Assembly: GCA_017415765.1 (NCBI GenBank)
Contig: JAFQED010000013.1
Span: 1-43,135, forward strand
Direction of reading: 5' to 3'
DNA: 43,135 bases
DNA from: Desulfovibrio sp.
GTDB lineage: Bacteria; Desulfobacterota; Desulfovibrionia; Desulfovibrionales; Desulfovibrionaceae
The position numbers and the translations under genes were made by a program. Of this stretch, positions 8,550-17,628 are shown one piece after another. The notes below the pieces were generated by a model. That model searched no databases. It saw nothing but the letters and a program-made list of their open reading frames with translations, and was not told the origin of the DNA. Every line of letters starts with the position of its first letter. Positions within the stretch are counted from its first letter, which is position 1.

Positions 8550-9989
8550 ATGGCTATCACTCTGCAAAATCTTCAAAATCTCAGTAACGTGACCAGTCTT
8601 TCCGAAGTTCATCTCTCCAGTGAAGGGCAGGTGGAAGCGCACGGCGGGCTGAAGGCCGCCTTCCAGAAGATCGGTGATTTCTTTAAAAGCCTGACAGCCA
8701 GCGGCCGCGCCGAAATAGCCAGTCGCAATGAACGCCTGCTGTTTGCCATGCAGGAGGTTGTAAAGGCATCCCGTAACAGCCAGCACGAACAGGAGCGCGC
8801 TCTTACCGGCAGCCTCAATACCGTGCTTAACCGGCTCACGGAAGCTGCTGCACACCACCGCCAAAAGAGCGTGGACGACCTCCTCTCCTCCCTGCGTTCG
8901 GAAAGGCAATTCAAGGCTCTGCCAGAAGCCGCCCGGCAGCAGCTAGAAATTGCCGCCAGCAGCATTACCAGCAATTTGCCCCGTTCCAGTTGGCAGGGTG
9001 CCCTCAACGCCATGAAGGTTCGCTTCTACGGCCCGCACAATACTGAACAGATAATGGATCACCTGCGTAACCACCATGTTGGGCAGTTCAGCGATGTTAA
9101 GGAATGGCAGCAGATAAATGGCGTAAAGAGAACTGCAATCATTCCCTGGGATGGGGCAGAAACAGCCATCTCTCAACTTTTTTCCAACACTGAAGAGAGC
9201 ACTATAGATCAAGTGAAGGGCGCACTTTCTCGCATAGTGCGCGTAACCTTCAGTAACCGGGTGCAAAACGGTGTCGACAATAGCGCAGGTGAACGCCTTC
9301 CGTATACGTTGCAGGAAGCCGCCAGGGAGATACGGGCCAGGGTGGACGATATTTTCCGAGCAACTCCTCGTCTCAGCGGTACGAATCCCTTTGACGATGC
9401 AGAGGCCAGAACGATTGTGAACGGCATACTGGATAAGCTTTTGAGCGATGAAGCCATACAGCAGGCTGTTACCAACGCCAACCTCCTGCGCGGTATCAAC
9501 GATATATATATCAAGGATGCCCTACGCGGCTGTGTGGACAGCATTAACGGCGAAGTAATGGGGACTGGTAAGACCGTTGCCACCTATATCAACAGCCTGC
9601 GCAACGCCCTTGGTGCGGAACATGCCCGCTATCTGCCCTTCATCACGACTATGCTCTCCCAGTCTGGCATTGAGGCCACTACCCTTGATTTGCAGAAGGG
9701 GTGCGGCTTCAGAGAAGCGGATATTCTTGCCAACGCGCTCTTTGCTGACATCAAGAACCGCGTGAACACTGTAGAGCGCGATGGCAATGACCTTATCCTC
9801 CGTCATAGCAGCCGCGCCAACTACATCACGCAGAACGGAGCAAGAGCACCCATATTCCATGCCGATGCTGTCCTGACCATGCGCATCCATCTGGATCAGC
9901 CACCCTCTACAGTGGAGCACCCCAACGGTACGGCCTACATCCCCAGTTTCAGCTATGAGGATGTTTCACTGACCTACAGCGCGCTCTGA
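8550..9989 (+). CDS. Unrecognised 479-residue protein
   Basis: I do not recognise this protein. It has a strong AGGAGG ribosome site four bases before ATG, so expression is likely. The N-terminal 40 residues are Ser/Leu/Asn-rich and not a Sec, Tat or lipoprotein signal. Residues about 35-150 are predicted helical (KAAFQKIGDFFKSLTASGR and following), with mixed alpha/beta beyond. A GTGKT string near residue 339 lies in GEVMGTGKTVATYINSL but lacks a preceding hydrophobic strand, so I do not call it a P-loop. The soluble, signal-less profile and isolation among accessory genes would fit a secreted effector, but that is a guess. It ends at a bidirectional terminator. Confidence 0.6.
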   Translation: MAITLQNLQNLSNVTSLSEVHLSSEGQVEAHGGLKAAFQKIGDFFKSLTASGRAEIASRNERLLFAMQEVVKASRNSQHEQERALTGSLNTVLNRLTEAAAHHRQKSVDDLLSSLRSERQFKALPEAARQQLEIAASSITSNLPRSSWQGALNAMKVRFYGPHNTEQIMDHLRNHHVGQFSDVKEWQQINGVKRTAIIPWDGAETAISQLFSNTEESTIDQVKGALSRIVRVTFSNRVQNGVDNSAGERLPYTLQEAAREIRARVDDIFRATPRLSGTNPFDDAEARTIVNGILDKLLSDEAIQQAVTNANLLRGINDIYIKDALRGCVDSINGEVMGTGKTVATYINSLRNALGAEHARYLPFITTMLSQSGIEATTLDLQKGCGFREADILANALFADIKNRVNTVERDGNDLILRHSSRANYITQNGARAPIFHADAVLTMRIHLDQPPSTVEHPNGTAYIPSFSYEDVSLTYSAL

Positions 9990-10007
9990 GCCGTTACGGT
10001 CTGACTG

Positions 10008-10048
10008 TATGCCGAAAAGCCCGCGCTTGCGCGGGGTTTTCGGCATAC
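10008..10048. terminator. Bidirectional intrinsic terminator
   Basis: A long hairpin pairs 10008-10019 with 10037-10048 (12 bp, perfect) around an inner CCCGCG/CGCGGG stem. AAAA on one side and TTTT on the other give both strands a U-rich stretch. It separates the unknown rightward gene from the leftward rlmN. Confidence 0.8.
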
Positions 10049-10079
10049 ACAACGATGATGCAGCGCATCAGCGCGCTCC

Positions 10080-11135
10080 TCAATCTGCCCTGTTCTGTGC
10101 CTTGAGCTGGCCACAGGCGGCATCAATGTCACTGCCCTTGCTCTTGCGGACAATGGCTGTGATGTGCCGCTGCCACAGGGCCTGCTCAAAGGCCAGTACG
10201 GCAGCTTCGCTGGGGGCTGAGTACGGGGCACCGGGGGTGGGATTATAAACGATAAGGTTGAGCTTGGCCTTAAGCGGGCTGATCAGGCGGGCCAGTGCTT
10301 CGGCATGTTCTGGCTGGTCGTTGACGCCACCCAGCAGCAGGTATTCAAACGTAATGCGCTCGCGCGTTTTGAGTGGATAGGCTTTGAGGGCAGCCAGCAG
10401 GTCGGGCAGGGGCCAGCGGGCGGCGCGTGGCATGATTTTGGCGCGCAGCTCCTGGCTGGGGGCGTGCAGCGAGACAGCCAGATAGGCCAGCCCACTTTCT
10501 CCCAGTTCTTTCAGACCTTTTTGGATGCCGCTGGTGGAAACCGTGATACGACGTGGCGAAAAGTTCAGCCCACGGTCATCATTAAGACTGCGTAGGGCAC
10601 GCATGACTTCCGTCAGGTTGAGCAGCGGCTCTCCCATGCCCATGAAGACCAGATTACGCAAAATGGGCCAGTCTGGCCGATCATCCCCCAAGTGGGCGCG
10701 GGCCACCAGTATCTGCCCCAAAATCTCCCCCATCCGCATGTTCCGCTCAAAACCCATGCTGCCTGTGGCGCAAAAGGTACAACCCATCGCGCAGCCCACC
10801 TGCGAGGAAAGGCATTGCGTCCAACGGCGTACGCCATCGCGTGAGTCTGACGGGATGAGCACGGTCTCCACCATTGCCCCGTCTTCCAGGCGCAGCAAAA
10901 ACTTGGTGGTGCCGTCTGTGCTTTCCTGCACGCGGGCTACTTCTGGCCAGGTAATGCGGGCCTCGGCTGCCAGCAGAGCGCGGCACGCCTTTGAGACATT
11001 GCTCATGCAGTCAAAGTCACGCGCCATGCGCTGCCACAGCCATTGCCAGACCTGAACAGCGCGGAAGCGCGGTTCCCCGCGCTCCTGCAACCACTGCTCA
11101 AGTTCCGGCAGGGTAAGGTCAAGCAGATCGACCAC
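10080..11135 (-). CDS. rlmN: 23S rRNA (adenine-2503-C2)/tRNA methyltransferase RlmN
   Basis: RlmN is a radical-SAM enzyme that methylates C2 of A2503 in 23S rRNA and A37 of some tRNAs. The 351-residue product has the CxxxCxxC cluster motif CAMGCTFC (C115, C119, C122), the resolving Cys C108 and the methyl-carrying Cys C341 in the C-terminal DIDAACGQL motif. The GEPLLN motif near 168 contacts SAM. A GTG start is used, two bases after the stop of the HD-domain gene, so the two are co-transcribed. Confidence 0.97.
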   Translation of the reverse strand: MVDLLDLTLPELEQWLQERGEPRFRAVQVWQWLWQRMARDFDCMSNVSKACRALLAAEARITWPEVARVQESTDGTTKFLLRLEDGAMVETVLIPSDSRDGVRRWTQCLSSQVGCAMGCTFCATGSMGFERNMRMGEILGQILVARAHLGDDRPDWPILRNLVFMGMGEPLLNLTEVMRALRSLNDDRGLNFSPRRITVSTSGIQKGLKELGESGLAYLAVSLHAPSQELRAKIMPRAARWPLPDLLAALKAYPLKTRERITFEYLLLGGVNDQPEHAEALARLISPLKAKLNLIVYNPTPGAPYSAPSEAAVLAFEQALWQRHITAIVRKSKGSDIDAACGQLKAQNRAD

Positions 11136-11137
11136 GC

Positions 11138-12469
11138 CTAGCCCACAGACTTGCGGGCATAATCCCGCACAAAGGCTACAGCAGAATCATGGTCGGTCAC
11201 TTCACCGGCTATCTGGGCCTGCAAAAGGGCATCGCGGATGACACCCACCAGCGGGCCAGGCTGCAAGTGCGTTTCGCGCATGATGTCATTGCCGTTGAGC
11301 AGAGGTTCCAGCATCTGTTCGGGCGTTTCGGCCCTGTCCAGATATTTCATATTGTGGTTGAAGGAGGTGGGGGTATCCTCCTTGGCCTGCATATCGGCCC
11401 TGGCCATGGCAATAAGTCGGGGGTATTCGTCCAGGGCCTTGAAACGGCGGATGCCCCGGTCGGTCAGCATGAAGTGGAAGCGCATATGCTGCTTGACCAG
11501 ATGGCAGAGCAGGTCAATGTCCTCCGGCGTAAAGTGCAGACGACGCAGGATCTTGCGCGTAACCTTTGCCCCGACCCGGTGATGCTGGTAGTATGTCCAC
11601 TGGCCGTCGATATACTCGCCCGTGTAGAGCTTGCCCACATCGTGGAAAAGCATGGCCATGGTGCCCAGCCAGTCGTAATGGAAGCCCTCTTCGGGATAGT
11701 GTTTCATGCACTCCAGGGTATGGTCAAACACACTGTCCTGATGTCCGTCCCGTGTCTTGTCCTGCATGATGCAGGCCAGCGCGGCCACTTCGGGGATAAG
11801 GCCCTGCAGGATGTGGGCATCGTACAAAAGGCGCACAAAGCGGTGCATGGATTCTGCCGTGACCTTGCGCCACTCGTCCATGATGTCTGTAGTGGGCACA
11901 TAGTCCAGCACACGGGTGGAGGCCCGCACGATGGCAATCCAGGTATTCGGCTCAATGGGCAGGTCAAAGTTGGCAGCAAAGCGCAGGGCGCGGATAGCCA
12001 GCAGGTAGTTGTGGCGCAGGGTCTCATCCGGCAAGCCCATCAGGCGGATAGTGCCACTGTCCACATTGGCAAAGCCTTCATAGGCATCATCACTGGGGGC
12101 GGGGCTGCCAAAATTGGTGACGCTGAGCTGCTTGCGTTCCTGCGGGTCGATTTGGGAAGCCATGGTGGGCGTCATCCGCAGGAGGGAGAGTTCGGGATGG
12201 CTGGCCGTAGCCGTTACCAGCGGATAAAAACGGAAAAGCACGCCGTTTTCTTCCAGCTCGGCAAGAGCGCGGCTGTCCTGATCCAGCCTGGCCTTGGGGA
12301 AGATCTTGCTCAGGCTTTCCAAATCCGGCTCGCACGCAATGTCAACGGCAAAAGTTTTACTTTTGCGTAAGAGCATATCCTGCAAGGGGGCGTTGATCAC
12401 ATGCGCGTCATAGCCGTTGCGCAACAGGGTTTTGCAAATGTTGATGGCTTCCTTGAGCGCTTTGTGCAT
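11138..12469 (-). CDS. HD-domain protein with degenerate tRNA-nucleotidyltransferase-like N-terminus
   Basis: The C-terminal half is an HD phosphohydrolase domain: H250 (SVFDHTLECM), HD at 276-277 (AMLFHDVGK), then HHRVGAK. The middle (about 145-230) resembles the helical neck of CCA-adding/poly(A) polymerase proteins (NYLLAIRALRFAANFDLPIE). The N-terminal head seems degraded: the GG/GS nucleotide motif reads NGYDAHVINAP and the metal-binding DxD is reduced to VDIA. It is therefore unlikely to add nucleotides; a phosphohydrolase or phosphodiesterase role is more plausible (inference). AGGAG lies six bases before the ATG. It leads a two-gene unit with rlmN. Confidence 0.75.
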   Translation of the reverse strand: MHKALKEAINICKTLLRNGYDAHVINAPLQDMLLRKSKTFAVDIACEPDLESLSKIFPKARLDQDSRALAELEENGVLFRFYPLVTATASHPELSLLRMTPTMASQIDPQERKQLSVTNFGSPAPSDDAYEGFANVDSGTIRLMGLPDETLRHNYLLAIRALRFAANFDLPIEPNTWIAIVRASTRVLDYVPTTDIMDEWRKVTAESMHRFVRLLYDAHILQGLIPEVAALACIMQDKTRDGHQDSVFDHTLECMKHYPEEGFHYDWLGTMAMLFHDVGKLYTGEYIDGQWTYYQHHRVGAKVTRKILRRLHFTPEDIDLLCHLVKQHMRFHFMLTDRGIRRFKALDEYPRLIAMARADMQAKEDTPTSFNHNMKYLDRAETPEQMLEPLLNGNDIMRETHLQPGPLVGVIRDALLQAQIAGEVTDHDSAVAFVRDYARKSVG

Positions 12470-12567
12470 CAGGGTCTCCTTGTGGCGTAAGTTGGACGCA
12501 AGTATAGCAATACTCTACCGCAGCAAAGCCAGAAGTCAAGCCTTGGGCGTAGCGTACAGCAACAGTA

Positions 12568-12595
12568 AAGCCCCGCACCTTGCGGTACGGGGCTT
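12568..12595 (-). terminator. Terminator downstream of dsrP
   Basis: An 8-bp outer stem (AAGCCCCG / CGGGGCTT) with an inner ACC/GGT pair, read leftward, is followed by CTTTACTGTT. It lies 25 bases after the dsrP stop and probably ends the dsr operon; it may also limit read-through into the HD-domain gene. Confidence 0.65.
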
Positions 12596-12619
12596 CACTA
12601 ACATCAGCGCAGCGAAAAG

Positions 12620-13786
12620 CTAGTCGCTGAAATGTCCCACTTCTTTCTTGACGCCAAGGGCAATCTTCCAGAGCAGGGAGAGCACCAGCGCACCCACGGC
12701 ATAAACGCCCAGGGCCACGGCGATTTCCTTGCAGGTAGGTGCATAGGGGGTGATGGCTTCATACATATTGGGCGTAAAACCACCGATGAGCAGACCAAGG
12801 CCCTTGTCGATCCAGCTTGCGGCCACCAGCAGCACCAGGGCCAGCGGCAGCAGGGGGCCAGTGCGCCATTGCGGCGGGATAAGGATGACCAGCGAGCCAA
12901 TGGCCATGACCACAGCCGCCCACATCCAGTAGCTTACCCAACCCCATTCGCCGTGATGGCCGGAGAAGAGGTAGAGCATGGGTTCCATATGGCCGGGGAT
13001 CTGGCTGTAGAAGGCCGTGAAGATTTCCAGCAGGTAGAAGAAGACGTTGATGCACATGGCATAGAGGATGATGGTGGTCAGCGTCTTCACGGCGTCCCTG
13101 CCGGGGTCAAAGCCGGTGAGCCGCCGTACCAGGAAGATGAGCAGCAGCAGGATGGCAGGCCCGGAGCAGAAGGCCGAGGAAAGGAAGCGCGCCGCCATGA
13201 TGGCGGTCAGCCAGTAGTGGCGGCCGGGGATACCGGCATACAGGAAGGCCGTGACCGTGTGGATGGAGAAAGCCCAGAGGATGGAGATGTAGATCAGGGG
13301 CTTGATCCACTTGGGCGGGTCGATCTCGTGCCGTTCGGCTTCCAGCGTCACCCAGCCGATGATGATGTTCAGGCCCAGATATCCAATGAGCACCAGCATG
13401 TCATAAAACATGACCGAGTTGGGCGTGGGGTGCAGCATGACGTTGAGCATGCGCTGGGGCTGGCCCAGGTCCACCACGATGAAGAGCGCGCACATGACCA
13501 CGGCCGACACGGCCATGAATTCACCAAAGATGATCATGCGCTTGAACTTTTTGTAGTGGTGGAAGTAGGCGGGCAAAACCAGCATAACAGCCGAGGCCGC
13601 CACACCCACAAAGTAGGTGAATTGCGAGATGTAGAGACCCCAGGAGACGTCACGGTTCATGCCCGTGATGCCCAGGCCCTCCTGCAACTGGTTCAGATAG
13701 ACGAGGCCGCAGCCTGCAATCAGCACAAGCAGGAAGAGCAGCCAGAGATAGTAGGTCTTGGATCCGGTCAGCAATTTTTCAAGCAT
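12620..13786 (-). CDS. dsrP: Sulfite reduction-associated membrane protein DsrP (NrfD family)
   Basis: DsrP is the integral quinone-interacting subunit of DsrMKJOP, which links the menaquinone pool and periplasmic electron carriers to DsrC/DsrAB in sulfate reduction. The 388-residue product is a polytopic NrfD-type protein with about ten hydrophobic helices, starting with YYLWLLFLLVLIAGCGLVYL. Conserved loops such as MNRDVSWGLYISQFTYFVG and VVDLGQPQRMLN are visible. It is last in the operon, 12 bases after dsrO, with AGGGAG before its ATG and a terminator after it. Confidence 0.95.
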   Translation of the reverse strand: MLEKLLTGSKTYYLWLLFLLVLIAGCGLVYLNQLQEGLGITGMNRDVSWGLYISQFTYFVGVAASAVMLVLPAYFHHYKKFKRMIIFGEFMAVSAVVMCALFIVVDLGQPQRMLNVMLHPTPNSVMFYDMLVLIGYLGLNIIIGWVTLEAERHEIDPPKWIKPLIYISILWAFSIHTVTAFLYAGIPGRHYWLTAIMAARFLSSAFCSGPAILLLLIFLVRRLTGFDPGRDAVKTLTTIILYAMCINVFFYLLEIFTAFYSQIPGHMEPMLYLFSGHHGEWGWVSYWMWAAVVMAIGSLVILIPPQWRTGPLLPLALVLLVAASWIDKGLGLLIGGFTPNMYEAITPYAPTCKEIAVALGVYAVGALVLSLLWKIALGVKKEVGHFSD

Positions 13787-13798
13787 GGCCTGTTCTCC

Positions 13799-14581
13799 CT
13801 AGATGAGGTAGTAGACGCCGGGCTGCGTGCCCAGATTGGGCTTGCGGCGGATACTGAAGTTGGCGGCCAGGGCCTGACGCACCGTTGAATTGGGGTCTTC
13901 CAGGTCACCGAAGAGTATCTTGCCGCCAGAGGCTTCGACACAGGCGGGCATCTTGCCTTCAGCAAGGCGTTCGGCGCAGAAGGTGCATTTTTCCACCACG
14001 CCGATCATGCGCGTGGGGTAAGCCGGATTGGGGGCCTCTGCCGGCAGGTACTTACGCGGATCCACAAAGTTGAAGGAACGCGCACCGTAGGGACAGCCAG
14101 CCATGCAGAAGCGGCAGCCAATGCAGCGGTGGTAGTCCATGGCAATGATGCCATCTGCCATCTTGTAGGTGGCCTGTGTGGGGCACACCCGCACACAGGG
14201 CGGATTGGTGCAGTGGTTGCACAGCAGGGGGAAGCTGGCCTTCTTGGTGCGCTCGTTCAGGTGCGGGTTCATGTCGTCAGGGAAGACGTGCTGGTACTTG
14301 TCCAGCCAGAACCATTTGATGTTCTGGTCGGTGGGGATGTCCGGCACGTTGTGCACCTTGTGACAGGCTTCGATCAGGGGCTTGTAGTCTTCCGGCCCAT
14401 TGAACTTGCGCGTGTCAATGACCATGGCCCAGCGTTTGGCAGTAAGAGCCTTGGCACCCTTTTCATAGCGTCCAGGGGCGATCTGGGCCTGTGCCGTGCC
14501 GCCAAGGGCGGCCATCCCGCTGGTCAGGGCAAAGGCCGAAAGGCCCGCCACTTTCAGAAAGTTTCTTCTGCTCGTGTTCAT
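13799..14581 (-). CDS. dsrO: Periplasmic iron-sulfur protein DsrO
   Basis: DsrO is the periplasmic ferredoxin-like subunit of DsrMKJOP. The 260-residue protein starts with a twin-arginine signal (SRRNFLK, residues 4-10) ending near AQAQ, so it is exported folded by Tat. Cysteine motifs for several [4Fe-4S] clusters follow: CNHCTNPPCVRVCP, CIGCRFCMAGCPYG and CTFCAERL with a distal Cys. The ATG at 14581 shares one base with the dsrJ stop (TAATG), implying translational coupling; a longer upstream reading would overlap dsrJ and lose the Tat start, so I reject it. Confidence 0.95.
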   Translation of the reverse strand: MNTSRRNFLKVAGLSAFALTSGMAALGGTAQAQIAPGRYEKGAKALTAKRWAMVIDTRKFNGPEDYKPLIEACHKVHNVPDIPTDQNIKWFWLDKYQHVFPDDMNPHLNERTKKASFPLLCNHCTNPPCVRVCPTQATYKMADGIIAMDYHRCIGCRFCMAGCPYGARSFNFVDPRKYLPAEAPNPAYPTRMIGVVEKCTFCAERLAEGKMPACVEASGGKILFGDLEDPNSTVRQALAANFSIRRKPNLGTQPGVYYLI

Positions 14582-14964
14582 TACTTGCCCTCCGTGGGAA
14601 TGATGTGGCAAGTCCAGCAATAGGGATAGACGCTGTTGGCCACATGGCACTTTTCGCAGAATTCCTGATAGTTGTTGTGGCACTTCACACAGGTATTCTG
14701 GAGGCTGATGGTCCACTTCCTGCCGTCTTTGGCAGACACATAGACGCGGTTTTCGTTACGCAGGGCTTCATCGCGCCATTCGTTCAGCAGGCGCATGTGC
14801 TGGGCGCGCATGAATTCGGTGTCTTCGATGCAGCTCTTCTCGTCCTTGGGCAAGACCACGCCGGTGGAGGTATAGTTCTTGCCACGATAGCCCAGCCAGA
14901 ACGGCGAGCTGGCCAGCACCACAAAGATGACTATGCCGGCAATGACAGCTTTGGCGTTATACAT
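14581..14964 (-). CDS. dsrJ: Triheme cytochrome c DsrJ
   Basis: DsrJ is the periplasmic, membrane-anchored multiheme cytochrome of DsrMKJOP. The 127-residue protein has one N-terminal hydrophobic anchor (about 6-24) and exactly three heme-binding CxxCH motifs: CVKCH (92-96), CEKCH (103-107) and CWTCH (116-120). C45 is a candidate for the unusual Cys axial ligand known in the family. It starts three bases after dsrK ends and overlaps the dsrO start by one base. Confidence 0.95.
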   Translation of the reverse strand: MYNAKAVIAGIVIFVVLASSPFWLGYRGKNYTSTGVVLPKDEKSCIEDTEFMRAQHMRLLNEWRDEALRNENRVYVSAKDGRKWTISLQNTCVKCHNNYQEFCEKCHVANSVYPYCWTCHIIPTEGK

Positions 14965-14967
14965 CTG

Positions 14968-16596
14968 CTATTCCTCCCCTTCCGGCTCGTCATCGACCAC
15001 ATTGGGCAGGTCTTCCTGCCGCAGGTCCATTGTGCGCTTGGCTTCGCCCTTCATCACAAGGGCGTTGCCCACCAGCTCATGCAGACCGCTTACGGTGACG
15101 CCGGGTGCCCAGTAATCGGCCAGCGGCGGCAGGGTGGCACGGTCAATGGCGCAGACACAGGCCATGTGGTTGACGCCGAACTTCTGCTGCACATAGCGCA
15201 GGGCATTACCACGGGGCATACCGGCGCGCATCCGCAGTTCCATGATTTCTTCGGTGTTCAGGCCCGAACCGGCACCGCAGCAGAAGGTCTGTTCGCGGAT
15301 GGTGTTTTCGGGCATTTCCACGAAGTTGTTGCAGACGTGCTTGAGCACGTAGCGGGGTTCGTCCAGCAATCCCATGGCACGGGCCGGGTTGCAGGAATCG
15401 TGGAAGGTGGTGACGATATGGTCGTTACGGCTGGGATCCAGCTTGATCTTGTTGTGGTGGATAAGGTCAGCCGTAAATTCCGCGATATGCACCATCTTGG
15501 TGGAGGCAGCGTTCTTGAAGACCGTGCCGGTGATGGGCGACTTGGGCGTTATCATGTGGCTGGGCGAAGGCCCGTTGTAGGTATCCATGTACTGGTTGAT
15601 GACACGCCACATATGGCCACATTCGCCACCCAGTATCCACTTGGCCCCCAGGCGTTCGGCTTCGGCGTACATTTTGGCATTGAGCTTCTTGGCCATGTTG
15701 AAGCTGGTAAAGGAGCCAAAGTTGCCGCCTTCCGAGGCGTAGGTGGAGAAGGTGTAGTCCAGATCCAGCTCATGGAAGAGCAGGAGATAGCCCATGAAGG
15801 TGTAGATGCCGGGGTCGGCAAAAACGTCGCCTGACGGCGTGATGAACAGGATCTCGTGGCCCTTTTCGTTGAAGGGGGTCTTGGGCCGGATGCCGGTGAC
15901 GGTTTCGCAGTCGTCAGCCAGCATTTCCACGATTTCCACAAAGGAGTGGGGCTGGATACCCAAGTGGTTACCGGTGAAGCTGCAATTCTTGACCGGATCC
16001 ATGATCCAGTGGGTGCCAAGGCCCACTTCGTGCATCAATTCACGCACGATGGCCGTGATTTCTGCGGTGTCGATGCCGTAGGGGCAGAACAGCGAGCAGC
16101 GGCGACATTCGGTACACTGGTAGGCGTAGTAGAAAAGCTCCTTCACTACATCCTTGTCCCAGCTGCGTGCCCCTACCTTTTTGCCCAGCAGCTTGCCGAG
16201 CATGGTGTAGTCACGCCGGTAGAGGGAGCGCAGCAGTTCGGCGCGCAGCACAGGCATGTTCTTGGGGTCGTTGGTACCAAGGAAGAAGTGGCACTTGTCC
16301 GCACAGGCACCGCAGCGCACGCAGATGTCCATGAAGAGCTTGAGGGAGCGGTGCTTTTCCAGCCGTTCGGCAAAGGCATCGCACAGGATTTTTTCCCAGT
16401 TTTCAGGCAGGTTCCAGTCCTCTGCTGCGGGATCCCAATCGTGGGGATTGGGCATGTGCAGGAGTTCCATGGTTTCCTTCTTGGCCGGATAGCAAAAGCT
16501 GCCCGGCGCGAACTCAGGCTTGATGTCGAGCCAATCCTGCTCCGGAAAGGCCGGACGGCTGGCAACGAGCATTTGCGGCGTAGGTAATTTTGCCAT
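14968..16596 (-). CDS. dsrK: Iron-sulfur catalytic subunit DsrK (HdrD-like)
   Basis: DsrK is the cytoplasmic subunit thought to reduce the DsrC disulfide or trisulfide. The 542-residue protein has two [4Fe-4S] ferredoxin motifs, CVRCGACADKC (92-102) and CTECRRCSLFCP (161-172). Downstream are the HdrD-type CCG elements: HDSCNPAR, then FCCGAGSG and related cysteines, expected to bind the special catalytic cluster. ATG at 16596 with AAGGAG eight bases upstream is preferred to an in-frame GTG at 16605 that overlaps that site. It follows dsrM by 12 bases. Confidence 0.95.
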   Translation of the reverse strand: MAKLPTPQMLVASRPAFPEQDWLDIKPEFAPGSFCYPAKKETMELLHMPNPHDWDPAAEDWNLPENWEKILCDAFAERLEKHRSLKLFMDICVRCGACADKCHFFLGTNDPKNMPVLRAELLRSLYRRDYTMLGKLLGKKVGARSWDKDVVKELFYYAYQCTECRRCSLFCPYGIDTAEITAIVRELMHEVGLGTHWIMDPVKNCSFTGNHLGIQPHSFVEIVEMLADDCETVTGIRPKTPFNEKGHEILFITPSGDVFADPGIYTFMGYLLLFHELDLDYTFSTYASEGGNFGSFTSFNMAKKLNAKMYAEAERLGAKWILGGECGHMWRVINQYMDTYNGPSPSHMITPKSPITGTVFKNAASTKMVHIAEFTADLIHHNKIKLDPSRNDHIVTTFHDSCNPARAMGLLDEPRYVLKHVCNNFVEMPENTIREQTFCCGAGSGLNTEEIMELRMRAGMPRGNALRYVQQKFGVNHMACVCAIDRATLPPLADYWAPGVTVSGLHELVGNALVMKGEAKRTMDLRQEDLPNVVDDEPEGEE

Positions 16597-16608
16597 GATC
16601 TCCACTCC

Positions 16609-17628
16609 TTACTCTGCGGCCTTTTCGGGTTGCTTTTCCAGCGGCAGGCCGGCTTCGGCCATGGCGTCACGGTAGGCATCCTCGTATTCGGGATAGGTAA
16701 AGAACTGCTTGGGCGGGTTCCACGGGTTGACGTGGCGCACACGCCGCGTGTTGTTGGCAAGGTTGCGCGTGGGGCTGAAGAACACGCCCGGCGCATGGAC
16801 CAGCTTGGAGAAGGGGAAGTACATCAGCAGCACACAGACCAGGGTCAGGTGCACGATGAAGATGGCATTGAGGTGTTCGGGCGAAACCGGCGAGAAGTGG
16901 GTCAGGCCCATCAGGAAAATTTTGACCTGCGAGATTTCGGTCTTATCAAAGTAGCGCAGGCAGATGCCAGACACCACCACGCCCAGGATCAGCCAGAGCG
17001 GGAAGTAGTCATTGGCAAGGGAGAGATAGCGCAGCCGCTGGTTGAAGATGCGGCGGCCCAGCAGAAAGAGCACGGCCACAAGCAGGATACCACCGGTCAT
17101 GAAGAAGCGCGGTGCGCCGATCTGCATGATGCCGTCGATGGTTTCCACAAAGGTGATACAGGAGGGCACAGGCTCCATGAAGAAGCGGAAATGGCGGATA
17201 AAGACCAGCAGGAAGCAGTAGTGGAAGAGCAGCGAGAAGCACCACAGCCACTTGGACGAATAGTAGATGCTGCGCGGCCCGTTGTTGACGGGGTCGTTTT
17301 CGCGCACTTCGGCCAGCGTGTTGCGGAAGAGGGAACGGAAGAAGAACACTTCCAGAAACATGCGCTTGACCACACCCCATGTGGTGCTGGGGCAGTCGAT
17401 CTTGGCCTGTTTGATAAAGTCCAGCGATGCTTCCTGCCCACCCGTGGTAGGGATGGCAAAGGGCACTGGAGACTTTGCCCAATAGACCATGCGCCAGACC
17501 AGGCCGGCAATGAATACGACCACCGCTACATACGGCAGCACAACGCCAAAGAGGGAGGCAAGCCCGATACTTGCTCCCACCCAGGCGATGGCACCCATGA
17601 GCAGCACCAAAATCAATGATGCAAACAT
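16609..17628 (-). CDS. dsrM: Cytochrome b subunit DsrM (NarI-like)
   Basis: DsrM is the diheme cytochrome b membrane subunit that pairs with DsrK, like NarI or HdrE. The 339-residue protein has about six hydrophobic helices with several candidate heme-ligand histidines (for example LLFHYCFLLVFIRHFRFF and NAIFIVHLTLVCVLLMYFPF). A long cytoplasmic loop lies between helices 2 and 3, and the C-terminal tail is hydrophilic. It is first of the five dsr genes, 123 bases after the RsbRD-like gene, and probably shares that gene's promoter. Confidence 0.95.
   Translation of the reverse strand: MFASLILVLLMGAIAWVGASIGLASLFGVVLPYVAVVVFIAGLVWRMVYWAKSPVPFAIPTTGGQEASLDFIKQAKIDCPSTTWGVVKRMFLEVFFFRSLFRNTLAEVRENDPVNNGPRSIYYSSKWLWCFSLLFHYCFLLVFIRHFRFFMEPVPSCITFVETIDGIMQIGAPRFFMTGGILLVAVLFLLGRRIFNQRLRYLSLANDYFPLWLILGVVVSGICLRYFDKTEISQVKIFLMGLTHFSPVSPEHLNAIFIVHLTLVCVLLMYFPFSKLVHAPGVFFSPTRNLANNTRRVRHVNPWNPPKQFFTYPEYEDAYRDAMAEAGLPLEKQPEKAAE

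Noticed and set aside
9559-9610. P-loop ATPase motif (GTGKT) in the unknown protein
   Set aside because: Only five residues match, with no preceding beta strand or Walker B partner.
12632-13888. Long open frame antisense to dsrP (418 codons, +)
   Set aside because: GC-rich shadow of dsrP: Gly/His/Gln-rich translation with no family features, and dsrP itself is certain.
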